NCBI RefSeq assembly: GCF_018860545.1
Contig: NZ_JAHKPN010000002.1
Coordinates: 124,001 to 188,000, forward strand
Reading direction: 5' to 3'
Source of the DNA: Winogradskyella psychrotolerans
Lineage (GTDB): Bacteria > Bacteroidota > Bacteroidia > Flavobacteriales > Flavobacteriaceae
DNA length: 64,000 nucleotides
Positions 9,259 to 18,501 of this stretch are shown piece after piece (position 1 is the first letter of the stretch; each line of letters starts with the position of its first letter). A program made the position numbers and the translations under genes. The notes beneath the pieces were generated by a model. The model was not told the DNA's origin and ran no database searches. It saw only the letters and a list, made by a program, of their open reading frames with translations.

Positions 9259-10080
9259 TTACCAATCTACACCAATAACGTATTCTAAATTGATAGATGG
9301 TTCCTCAAGAGTAATGATGTTGGGTTGTGACAAATAATAGTCGCCTAACGGAATCATACTTGCAGAAGGTGAACCCAACATTAAATCACCAACAGCAGGA
9401 ATCCCAAAATCATCAACGCCATCATCATCTGCAAAAGCAATATATGGTGTTAATTCCTCAATGTTGATGTATAAATCTTCATTTTGAAGATTCCAACTCA
9501 AACTACTTTCGTTTTCTTTTATTGCTGACCTATACCAAATACGAGGACTAAATGCAACCGAGCTTCTAGTGCCATCAAAAGCATTGAGGGTAGGTTTTAA
9601 AAGAACAAAAAACACATCTGCCAAATGGTTAGGGTCTGTTGTTGGGTATTCAAGATCCCAAGTATTGCCAATATCGTAAAAAGAATTGAGCTGCACACTT
9701 TGTAATTTAATAGCGTTGCCTCTTTCTACGGTTATATTTACTGTACTATCTACAACATCACTTACATCATTAGTAACTTTAACCACTATACTTTTTGAGC
9801 CAAGCGTATCAAAATCTAAATACAGGTTGACCGTATCGGTAAAAGAGGATGATGAAATCGCATTGCTGAAAGTAACACCACCATCTTTAGAGAAGCTAAT
9901 TTCGTTGATGGTTTCGTTGGCAGTGGCTGTAAGGATTATTATTTGATCTATGGTTACTGTTGTTGCATCTGCTGTTACTGAAACCTCTAAGGTAGAACTT
10001 TGGTCTGGGTTACCGTTATTATCTGATGGGCTACATGCGCTAAAAAGAATAATTAGCATAAAAGCTATTTTGGTATTCAT
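9259..10080 (-). CDS. Ig-like-domain lipoprotein
   Basis: The 273-residue protein has a lipoprotein signal with lipobox LFSAC (Cys about residue 16). It carries an Ig-like or bacterial cadherin-like segment (SVTADATTVTIDQIIILTAT ... SKSIVVKVTNDV, about 30-120) and a C-terminal half with FSPRIWYRSAIKENESS and PLGDYYLSQPNIITLEEP. No enzymatic motif is seen. Position suggests it works with the large T9SS protein encoded 20 bases downstream, for instance as its outer-membrane anchor; this is inference from adjacency only. Confidence 0.7.
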   Translation of the reverse strand: MNTKIAFMLIILFSACSPSDNNGNPDQSSTLEVSVTADATTVTIDQIIILTATANETINEISFSKDGGVTFSNAISSSSFTDTVNLYLDFDTLGSKSIVVKVTNDVSDVVDSTVNITVERGNAIKLQSVQLNSFYDIGNTWDLEYPTTDPNHLADVFFVLLKPTLNAFDGTRSSVAFSPRIWYRSAIKENESSLSWNLQNEDLYINIEELTPYIAFADDDGVDDFGIPAVGDLMLGSPSASMIPLGDYYLSQPNIITLEEPSINLEYVIGVDW

Positions 10081-10194
10081 AATAAATTTTTTAAATCTTA
10101 AATTATATAATCTACTTTAAAATTGAGACTTTTGTCAATTTCCAATACTTTGCAATCACTCATCGCAGACAAGCTTTAGCGAGGGTAAGTAATA

Positions 10195-10566
10195 TTATTT
10201 TATAATATAAGGATGACTATTAATATATTCTATGCCAGCATTCTTTAATATTAACCGTCTTTTCCAAAAAGATGAATTAATATCTTTGTCAGAGATAAAT
10301 TCAATTAAAGTTAAAAAGCGTTTATCAAGAATATTAACTTCATAAATAAGCTTCTCATAATATTTAGATTTTTCATATTGTTCATCTTTTATTAACAATT
10401 CTATTTCATCTCTTACCATCAAATCATAATCTAGTTCAAAATAGTTTTGATTATAGCCTAATTCAATTTCTTCAATAATTTCTGACCAAGATTTTATTAA
10501 GTCCAAGTAGGAACCAAATCCTTCTCTTATACCTAATTTCCTAAATAATTCTTTTTCATTTTTCAT
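10195..10566 (-). CDS. Candidate immunity protein for the Rhs toxin
   Basis: The 123-residue acidic, leucine/isoleucine-rich, mostly helical cytoplasmic protein has no signal peptide and belongs to no family I recognise. It starts 8 bases after the stop codon of the Rhs gene on the same strand. That is the usual place for the immunity gene that protects the producer from the toxic C-terminal tip. Size and position support the call; sequence alone does not prove it. Confidence 0.6.
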   Translation of the reverse strand: MKNEKELFRKLGIREGFGSYLDLIKSWSEIIEEIELGYNQNYFELDYDLMVRDEIELLIKDEQYEKSKYYEKLIYEVNILDKRFLTLIEFISDKDINSSFWKRRLILKNAGIEYINSHPYIIK

Positions 10567-10574
10567 AATTATGA

Positions 10575-13500
10575 TTAATATTTTGCTACTTGTTCTATAA
10601 AATAGTTAAAAGCTTTGTTTCCTTTTGTTTCAATTTTGTAAAATGTTTGTATCACTCCATTAGTATTAGCAACTCCAAAATGACCTGTTCTAACATTTAG
10701 TTTGAAAATTGTACCCTGACTATTTACATAAGTGAGAAAATTTGGTCCTTTACTGGTAAAAAAACTTTGAGCTCCTTTTACAAATGCCGAAAAACTTTTA
10801 AACTCATTAGCCAAACTACCTCCATTTCTAATTGCTTTCCAAGCTCCAGTTTTCCACACATATTTTATGTTTTTAACATGTTTTGCATAGTGCATTAATC
10901 CCCTAGCTGTTGATGCAAATCTAAAAGGTGCTCCTGCAGGCGTGAAAAATGTTGCAAGTTCATTTACCACCGCACTATGCACAAAGTTAGATTTATCTAC
11001 CGTACCCCAAGAAGTGATATGAAAACTCTCACCCCCAATATCAACAGACCTTGCCCCATGTCCATTAAATATTGTATTGTAAAGCTCACTACCACTCCAT
11101 CCACTTACTTCTGGTAAAACATTAGTCGCATTTTTATATAATTCATATGCTATATCATTGGGGTTTTCTGATTGAAAAATCCCCAAACCACTCTCAGTAC
11201 CTCCTGCATTAAAAAAGGAATTAGACATGCTATTAGAAGAACCCGCCATAGGGTCGCTAGATAAGCCTTCGTAGTTGCTGTATTCTCTGTCGGTGCTTTT
11301 CTTTTTAAACCAGCCTTCAACCCAATCTACAGCATCATTAAAAGGACTAAAAATGTGTTTTGTAGTCCAATCACTTACATCTCTCATTCTTAATCCTTCC
11401 CAGTTTATAGCTGCCAATCCACTTGCAATCAAAGCACCTAAACCAGCTTGTTCCCCACCTGATAATCCAGGGTTTTCTCCAGTTTCTCCGCTTGGGTCAA
11501 TATACATTAAAGGATTGTTTAATACATAGCCATAGCGGTTAAAGTTTTGGGTGTTGGTAATATCTTGTATGTAATTGTCGGGTGAAAGAAAACGTTTTAA
11601 TTTAGGGTCATATAATCTACCGTTCATGTGTATTAAGCCCACGCCACTAAGATGCTCGTGACCTGTATAACCTCTGTCTAAAAATGTTAATTTTCTTAAT
11701 TCATTATCGTTCCCATCCGTTACAATTACAATATTGCCCCATGCATCAAAGTGTCGTTTTTCTTTGGCTTTTCCATCTTGGTCTGTTATTAACATGATGC
11801 TCCCTAAATAATCTCTAAACAAATAGTATAAACCATCATCTTCCACCTCACCGTATTCAGAACGCCAGATCGCAGGCGCGCTATAGGCATCACCACCGAT
11901 ATAAGTTACAAACACAGTAGATTCTGTTCTTAAATCGTAACTAATCTCCATACGACCAGTATAATCGTAGTGTTTGTTTTTTTCGCGTTCTCTGATATCT
12001 TCTCTTTCATTACCATAAAACATATGAGATCGTCCCATAAAGGCATTGTACTGAAAATCTATCTTTTCTTTACCAAGCTCACTAATGTTAACTGGTTTTT
12101 TAAAGGCATTGTAAGTTACTTGTTGTAACGTATTTTGCTGATAGTATTGATTTCCTTGAGTATTGAGATCTATTGTATCAACTTTATAAGATGTCCCAGA
12201 ATAGTTATAATCTCCTATATCATTGTTATAAGTGATTCTCCCTAAATCATCATATTGATGGTTATTATTTCCGTTATTATCATTGAAAGAAATTAGACGA
12301 TCTAAACCATCATATTCAAATTCTTCTGACCATGAGAACATACTATTAGACCTGATATTTAATGTGCCTCTTTCAATATTAAAATTTGTTTTAAGATGCA
12401 TTAACTCTGTTGGAGACGAGTATATATCTTTTTCAACGACACTATCAGTTAAGTATCCAAAAGAATTATATCTATTTTGCACTTGCATACCGTTACCCAT
12501 TTTGGCACTTGTAATTTGACTACGTGCATTTAAAGCATCAACCTCCCAAATGGGTCTTTGAGATGAAAAATCCAGGATGGCTTGTAGGTAACCGTTACTA
12601 TATTCGTTTCTGATTTTTTTGTCGCTCGACTTCCCATTAGCCATTAATAACGCCTGATAACGCTCGGTTTCTACTCTCCCAAAATCATCATAAGTATATG
12701 TCGTTAAAAAATCTGTATATTCATTTCTCTCTTTTACATCTGTTAATCGCTTATTATTATCATAACTATAATAATATTCTGCGTCGCTTCCATTTGAATT
12801 TGTCATTTGAATATGAGACAGTAACTTATCTGTTGGATTGTAGGTGTACCTAATATCCATTTCTGTGTTATCTCCTATAATAAATTTTCGAGATAATTGA
12901 CCCGTTGATGTGTAGAAATAATCTGTTCTTCCTTTTGGTGTTTCTTCTATTTTTAATTCTCCAAAGCCATTGTAACTATATTCATAAGTACCTGCGGAAG
13001 GATCTATTAACTTGGTTTGTCTTCCCCAACCATCTTGCTCGGAAGAAACCAAAACTCCATTGTTATTTGCTGTTTTTAGATTTCCATTACCATAATAGGT
13101 GTAGTTTATTGTTCCTCCTGGATCTGTTACTGATGCCAGATTCCCAAATTGGTTTCTTGTGGATGTAATGGTTTTAACTCCATCATCGACCGTTGTTGTT
13201 AAGTTATTGTAACTTATATTAATAATACGCCCTGTATGTAAAGTTTGGGAAATAGGCCTGCTATATAAGTCATAAGTAGTTTCGCTCCATTGGGTTGGAC
13301 TATTGCCTGTGTAAGGTTCACTCTCTTTAATTAAACGATCAAAAACATCGTATTCATATTTTTTACTAACCCAGTCTCCAAAAAGGTCTTTTTCTTTAAT
13401 TACGGAAACTCTTTGTAATTGGTCATATTCAACAATCATTCCGCTACCATCTTCCGCAGTATTTGTAACGGTATAAGCATTATTAACTTCTGTGAAATTG

Positions 13501-16500
13501 GTCGTAGATTCTTTGCCTAAATAATCAGTGACTTTTATCAATCGATCCCAAGAATCGTACTCAAAATTTGTCTCCTGACCAAAGGGGTTTGTTTCTTTAG
13601 TTAAATTCCAGTCACCATACGCTCCACCATATTCATAATCAGTCTCTAAACCTTCAATATCTATAGATTTTACAAGGAATCGACCTGAGGAATCATACTC
13701 AAATTCAACCTCACGAGAAGATTCTCCATTAGGTGTGGTGGTTTTCTTTATAATATTTCCAAAAGAGTCGTAATTGTAGGTTTCGATATTAAATGGTGTT
13801 CCATTTCCTTTAATTTTTCTTTGTGTTAATAAATAGCCTGTATAAGAAAATTCTTCTTCTGTACTAAAGGTATCGCCATCTAGCGTTGTACTAGAGACTG
13901 TATTCATAGGCCTTCCTATATGATAATTAGAACCTGTATTATTAGAATATGTGATGACTTGATTTTTACTACCACCCATAAACGTAGTAGTTATATTTAT
14001 AGGATTATTATAGGCATCATATTGGCTATAAGTTGTATTAGTAAAAGTTCCTTCTAAATAGTTTTGGTTAACACTAGAATCCAACCATAGTCTAAAAACT
14101 TTACTATTAGAGAGTGATGAAGAATATTGATAGGTGGTTTTACTAATATAGTTAGATGTAGGTGCTATAAAGCTAAAATAATCTGGCATGGAATATTCTT
14201 CCGTCATAGCACCTTTTAGGTCTGTATTATACTTCGAAACATGGAATATTCTATCTGCACTGTCAATATGCCAATTGGATCTTGCTATAGCACTAAAACC
14301 AAGAAACCCCTCACCTTCTGAATTATAAACAGCTCCCTTATAAAAAAAAACTTTCTTAGACATTACAGTACCTGAAGATAGATATCCGTATCGCCTTATG
14401 GCACTAACCACTCTTGTACTTGGTGCAATCTTTAAATCTATATTTGGGTATATTTGATCCGATCCATTTTCATATATCGCAGCCGAAAATTCATACTCGC
14501 TGTTATATAAAGAGGGGTCTAAATTACTATAATCTATTTCATAAAGTGTTCCATTGTTCGTTATACTGTTTAATAGAACATCTTCCCTATGATCATGAGA
14601 AAAGGAAAAATTAGTTACATACTGATCACTTATAGAAGCAAAATCTAAACTTTTATTTTGTTGATTTGAAGTAAGATAAATTGGAATAGGGTAATGTTTT
14701 AAATCACCCGTAATTGTTTCTGTGCCACCATTTTCAAATTTTATCTTAGTTACGATGTTAGAACCATCTATTCTAAGATTGTTATAAACTGTTACTGTTT
14801 GAGTTCCATCAGTAGGAGGAATCCAGGGGAAAACGGGTTCATTATGAGTAACGGTGTTATACTCAACAATATCTGTTTTTCCATCACCATTAACATCTAA
14901 AGGTATTAAGTTGTGTCCATAATTCACGCCGTCATCGCCATCCCAATTCGTTCTTCTGTAGGTAAATGGCATATCATGGGTTCCTTTTACATATCCAGTA
15001 GCAGTTGAAATAAAAACTTTAAAATCATCATTATTATTACCTATTGGAACCATAAAGTCTGTATTTCCATCACCATTAAAATCTCCTAACATCATTGTAT
15101 CTACAGTATTAATTGAAGAGTCTGTTATCGTCTTAGGAATAGTCAAAATATTACTATTAGTCAAAGAATAAATCTGTACTTTACCATTAGTAATATGATA
15201 TAAATCAGTCTTACCGTCACCATTAAAATCACCTGTTTTTAATTTATAACTACCACTTAAATTTAAGCTCAAATTTCCAACAAGGCTTGCAAAACCAGTT
15301 GGTATATCTCGCCTCAAATTTATAAAATATACTTTTTTGTAGTCCGAGTCCTCCCCGTAAGGTTTTCCAATAGCCAAAACATCTGTTAATCCATCACCAT
15401 TAAAATCCCCCGATACATACTCCATTGGTATATTCATTGGATTACCTTGATTGTATAGAGGTGCATTCCATATTTTAGTATAGTCAGAGGCTAAAGGGGG
15501 TATTCCTCCAGATGAAGGAGGTGCCTTTGAATATACTTTAAAATTCATTTTATTATTAGTGCCTTTCTGCACTACCGTTAAACCTTGACTAGATTCTACC
15601 TTATTTCCTGAATTTAATAATCTTGAAGGAAAAATAGATTTAAAGTACCCCGTATTAACCTGATAGGGATAATTGTTACCTCCACTTTGAAGATCATAAA
15701 ACATCCAAAATTTATCTTTCGCATTAGGAAATACAATAAAATCCATCTCTCCATTTCCAGTCATATCCAATGACATGGCTTGAGCATTTCTTTGCTCAAT
15801 ATTAGATACTGACAAACTAGTAGTTATATCATTATGGCCTATTGAAGAGGCTGAATCAGAATAAGTAAAAACAATGCTAGAATGCAATTCCGTATCATCA
15901 CCGCTATGTTCGGTAACCGTAGATAATCTTTCATATTCTAATGTAGTTCTATCGTTAGAGCCATGATAAAGTTGATATTTTCTGTAGCGAATTCCACCGC
16001 TATAAGATTCTATGCTTTTTAAAATATGACTTCTAATAATAGACACGTTATTAACATAAGATTGCTCCCGTCTTAAGCGATTACCATAATTAAATCTTAT
16101 TTCATTAGTTGGACTATTAGTATTCAAACTACCATATTTTATCTTACTGATGTGCTGGCTATTATTGCTCTTGGTATATTCATAACTTATTCTAACCCCC
16201 TGTGGGTTTTGCCAATAAGTGATTGAATAATTTGTATGAGATCTTGAATCTGAACTATCACCATATTTAGCCATAGAACCATCGGGATAGTTCACAAGGA
16301 AATAGGCAGGTCCAAAAGCTGGTCCATAAGGGGAATTCCCATGAGCCGTTATTTTAATGTTAGAAAACTTTTCAGTTTCAAACGTAGCACTACCACCATA
16401 AGTACCACTCTTAAGAATTAACCGTTGCCCATCTAATGCCCATCTATCAAGAAGATCAAAATCTACAACATCAATTTGACCATCATGATATTTAGAAGCA

Positions 16501-16913
16501 GGTATTTTAGATATTGACGAAATACCACTAACGTTCCAACCAAAACCAGCAAGACCATTACCGCTTTGACTATTATATAACAATGCAATCTCTGGTGCAA
16601 TACCACCAATTCCCGGAGGTATGGCTACTGGTACTTCATAATTAGCTCCACCCGTTAGAGACACAGATAAATTACCTGGAGTTTCCCCAACGCCTGAATT
16701 AGAATTTTTAGCTACTGAAGATGATTTAATTTTAGAATTTAGTTTTTTTTGACTTTTTAAGAGAGGAACAGTGGTTCCTTTATCCCTATCGATAATGTCA
16801 ATTTTCTCATATGTAAAGGTATCTTCCCCAAATATGGTTATATCTTCTTGTGCGCTTATGTTGTTAGTAAAAACAAAAAGGCAAACTAAAAAAAGTATAT
16901 CTAAATTTTTCAT
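10575..16913 (-). CDS. Rhs/YD-repeat polymorphic toxin with SpvB-like N-terminus
   Basis: The protein is 2112 residues from the ATG at 16,913. This start is preferred over the ATG at 16,958 because it begins the signal peptide (MKNLDILFLVCLFVF...ISAQ) and lies 7 bases after the upstream stop instead of overlapping it. In order: an SpvB/TcdB-like region (PPGIGGIAPEIALLYNSQSG, GLAGFGWNVSG); FG-GAP/VCBS repeats with DFNGDGxTD calcium loops; a long series of YD repeats; the Rhs core (YLFRDYLGSIMLITDQDG, FDAWGN, GRLYDPKLKRFLSPD, FNRYGYVLNNPLMYIDPSG); then a unique tip of about 300 residues ending THFGVANTNGVIQTFYK-like (seen as GHFGVANTNGVIQTFYKIE). The tip end resembles BECR-fold RNase toxins. 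The shell would deliver or release the tip to rival cells. Confidence 0.85.
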   Translation of the reverse strand: MKNLDILFLVCLFVFTNNISAQEDITIFGEDTFTYEKIDIIDRDKGTTVPLLKSQKKLNSKIKSSSVAKNSNSGVGETPGNLSVSLTGGANYEVPVAIPPGIGGIAPEIALLYNSQSGNGLAGFGWNVSGISSISKIPASKYHDGQIDVVDFDLLDRWALDGQRLILKSGTYGGSATFETEKFSNIKITAHGNSPYGPAFGPAYFLVNYPDGSMAKYGDSSDSRSHTNYSITYWQNPQGVRISYEYTKSNNSQHISKIKYGSLNTNSPTNEIRFNYGNRLRREQSYVNNVSIIRSHILKSIESYSGGIRYRKYQLYHGSNDRTTLEYERLSTVTEHSGDDTELHSSIVFTYSDSASSIGHNDITTSLSVSNIEQRNAQAMSLDMTGNGEMDFIVFPNAKDKFWMFYDLQSGGNNYPYQVNTGYFKSIFPSRLLNSGNKVESSQGLTVVQKGTNNKMNFKVYSKAPPSSGGIPPLASDYTKIWNAPLYNQGNPMNIPMEYVSGDFNGDGLTDVLAIGKPYGEDSDYKKVYFINLRRDIPTGFASLVGNLSLNLSGSYKLKTGDFNGDGKTDLYHITNGKVQIYSLTNSNILTIPKTITDSSINTVDTMMLGDFNGDGNTDFMVPIGNNNDDFKVFISTATGYVKGTHDMPFTYRRTNWDGDDGVNYGHNLIPLDVNGDGKTDIVEYNTVTHNEPVFPWIPPTDGTQTVTVYNNLRIDGSNIVTKIKFENGGTETITGDLKHYPIPIYLTSNQQNKSLDFASISDQYVTNFSFSHDHREDVLLNSITNNGTLYEIDYSNLDPSLYNSEYEFSAAIYENGSDQIYPNIDLKIAPSTRVVSAIRRYGYLSSGTVMSKKVFFYKGAVYNSEGEGFLGFSAIARSNWHIDSADRIFHVSKYNTDLKGAMTEEYSMPDYFSFIAPTSNYISKTTYQYSSSLSNSKVFRLWLDSSVNQNYLEGTFTNTTYSQYDAYNNPINITTTFMGGSKNQVITYSNNTGSNYHIGRPMNTVSSTTLDGDTFSTEEEFSYTGYLLTQRKIKGNGTPFNIETYNYDSFGNIIKKTTTPNGESSREVEFEYDSSGRFLVKSIDIEGLETDYEYGGAYGDWNLTKETNPFGQETNFEYDSWDRLIKVTDYLGKESTTNFTEVNNAYTVTNTAEDGSGMIVEYDQLQRVSVIKEKDLFGDWVSKKYEYDVFDRLIKESEPYTGNSPTQWSETTYDLYSRPISQTLHTGRIINISYNNLTTTVDDGVKTITSTRNQFGNLASVTDPGGTINYTYYGNGNLKTANNNGVLVSSEQDGWGRQTKLIDPSAGTYEYSYNGFGELKIEETPKGRTDYFYTSTGQLSRKFIIGDNTEMDIRYTYNPTDKLLSHIQMTNSNGSDAEYYYSYDNNKRLTDVKERNEYTDFLTTYTYDDFGRVETERYQALLMANGKSSDKKIRNEYSNGYLQAILDFSSQRPIWEVDALNARSQITSAKMGNGMQVQNRYNSFGYLTDSVVEKDIYSSPTELMHLKTNFNIERGTLNIRSNSMFSWSEEFEYDGLDRLISFNDNNGNNNHQYDDLGRITYNNDIGDYNYSGTSYKVDTIDLNTQGNQYYQQNTLQQVTYNAFKKPVNISELGKEKIDFQYNAFMGRSHMFYGNEREDIREREKNKHYDYTGRMEISYDLRTESTVFVTYIGGDAYSAPAIWRSEYGEVEDDGLYYLFRDYLGSIMLITDQDGKAKEKRHFDAWGNIVIVTDGNDNELRKLTFLDRGYTGHEHLSGVGLIHMNGRLYDPKLKRFLSPDNYIQDITNTQNFNRYGYVLNNPLMYIDPSGETGENPGLSGGEQAGLGALIASGLAAINWEGLRMRDVSDWTTKHIFSPFNDAVDWVEGWFKKKSTDREYSNYEGLSSDPMAGSSNSMSNSFFNAGGTESGLGIFQSENPNDIAYELYKNATNVLPEVSGWSGSELYNTIFNGHGARSVDIGGESFHITSWGTVDKSNFVHSAVVNELATFFTPAGAPFRFASTARGLMHYAKHVKNIKYVWKTGAWKAIRNGGSLANEFKSFSAFVKGAQSFFTSKGPNFLTYVNSQGTIFKLNVRTGHFGVANTNGVIQTFYKIETKGNKAFNYFIEQVAKY

Positions 16914-16920
16914 AAGAGGG

Positions 16921-18039
16921 TTAGTTTTTAATGATTTGTTTAGTGATACTTGTGCCATTACTTAAATGTATGTGAACCAAGTACGTTCCTGAAGATAAAT
17001 TTGTTAAATCAATTTTTAATTCAGTTTTAGAGCCACTAGATATAGTATTAACCAAGATGCCTACATTATTGTATATATTTACATCGTGAGAAAAACTTAT
17101 TGCAGACGGATTATTTAAGCTTATCTGCACTAAACCGCTTGTAGGGTTAGGATAAAGAGTTACTTTTATCTCATCACTTAAATCTTCAACCTCAATTAAT
17201 TCTTCTATTGATTCTAAAGTCTCATTTGCGGCTCTACCAACAGGAGGGTCAGGTATTGAGCATCCTTGGACTGCACAATAAAACCGTTGTTTTTGATTGC
17301 CTGCATTATCGTATGTAAATAATAATTTAGGATTTTGACTTATACTTAATAAATCATTGATGGGAATTTCTCCTCCATCCACTCTATCTATTCTTGGATT
17401 CCAAAAGTATTGTCTATCATAAATATTTGAATCAGAATGTAAATAAGCTCTATGCATTAAAGTTGTTGCATTAGAGTTAAACTTAAAATCAGTAATAGTT
17501 AACACAGCTTCACCTGTAACACCATCATAGATTTTCCCTTCGTTAATAGTTGACAAATGATTTTTATCGTGAACAAAACCAACTAATAAATACCATCTAT
17601 TCAGTTCAGGTAAATCTCCATACCAAAAAAATGGATAGGGACTAAAATTACCGTTAAGTCCTGTAACATTTTGAGTCCCACCTGTTATACTGTGTGTTCC
17701 AAAATAGGTATAGCCATCGTTTGAATTCGTCTTTTTTATCCAAACAGATAACCTATATGTATTTGAATTATTAATAGTTATATAATCCGATTCCCAACCT
17801 CCATCAAGATTATTGTTTGAATCGGGCACTGCTTTCCATAAAACAACTTCATCATTGTTATGATTAGTACCTAATTCTCTGATGTTTTTATTAGCTGTAC
17901 CACTAATATTAAATCCAGCAACATTTCCAGAACCAACAGTCCATGTGGACGTGTCTAGTAAATTTTGAGAAAAGAGCTCTCCAGTAAAACTAAAAGCGAT
18001 GGTGCATAAGATACACCTGAGTAGAATTTTTAAATTCAT
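16921..18039 (-). CDS. T9SS type A tail protein upstream of the Rhs toxin
   Basis: The 372-residue protein has a signal peptide (ending LFSQ), a lectin/LamG-like beta-sandwich region (about 25-230; TWTVGSGNVAGF, LSVWIKKTNSNDGYTYFG, WYLLVGFVHD), and a C-terminal Por secretion tail (LYPNPTSGLVQISL ... SSGTYLVHIHLSNGTSITKQIIKN). The tail directs it through the type IX system. The gene is the first of the minus-strand run 18,039-5,489 and stops 7 bases before the preferred start of the Rhs gene, so it is probably co-transcribed with the toxin. A role as surface partner or glycan-binding adaptor for the Rhs protein is inference. Confidence 0.8.
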   Translation of the reverse strand: MNLKILLRCILCTIAFSFTGELFSQNLLDTSTWTVGSGNVAGFNISGTANKNIRELGTNHNNDEVVLWKAVPDSNNNLDGGWESDYITINNSNTYRLSVWIKKTNSNDGYTYFGTHSITGGTQNVTGLNGNFSPYPFFWYGDLPELNRWYLLVGFVHDKNHLSTINEGKIYDGVTGEAVLTITDFKFNSNATTLMHRAYLHSDSNIYDRQYFWNPRIDRVDGGEIPINDLLSISQNPKLLFTYDNAGNQKQRFYCAVQGCSIPDPPVGRAANETLESIEELIEVEDLSDEIKVTLYPNPTSGLVQISLNNPSAISFSHDVNIYNNVGILVNTISSGSKTELKIDLTNLSSGTYLVHIHLSNGTSITKQIIKN

Positions 18040-18480
18040 AGTTGATAGATTTAAATTGATTAATATAGATAGCCTTTTTAGGCAAATTTTAATCTAAAAT
18101 ATTTATCAAACTAGAATTAATTAAATGTATAATGTTGAATAATAGCACTTAAAGTTAATAAAAAAATCAATAAAAATTGTTTTCTATTTAATTTAATTTG
18201 CGTTTAAAACTCCAGTCAAAGAATTTAGAGGCTTCTTAAATAAACCCAAAGTGTTTGACAAAAACTGTTCATCCCCTATTTTTCTACACAAAGTATTAAA
18301 AGATTTGAGAAATAGTCAAACCAAAATTTTTGCAATTAAAATTTTGCTAAACCTTCTTATATTAATTCTTACGCTACAAACACTTCAAAATTAATCAATA
18401 AACGAAAAAAACAACCACCTACACTCTTCAAAATCACATATATATCCGATTAACTACATCTCTAAATTTTCACTTTTCAC
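18040..18480. other. Divergent intergenic region between the Rhs and defence loci
   Basis: About 440 bases of AT-rich sequence separate two divergent operons. Apart from the -7-like element listed at 18,481 I see no gene, tRNA, strong hairpin or repeat. It presumably carries the promoters of both operons. Confidence 0.5.
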
Positions 18481-18488
18481 TACATTTG
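18481..18488 (+). promoter_or_regulatory. Candidate -7 element for the GHKL/DUF262/HEPN operon
   Basis: TACATTTG matches the Bacteroidota sigma-factor -7 consensus TAnnTTTG and lies 13 bases before the ATG at 18,502. No clear -33 TTG is seen at the expected distance. The predicted leader is very short. Confidence 0.4.
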
Positions 18489-18501
18489 TTTAAAGACTAT
18501 A

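Noticed and set aside
16914..16958. Upstream ATG of the Rhs gene as the true start
   Set aside because: It would place 15 polar residues before the signal peptide and overlap the stop of the preceding gene.
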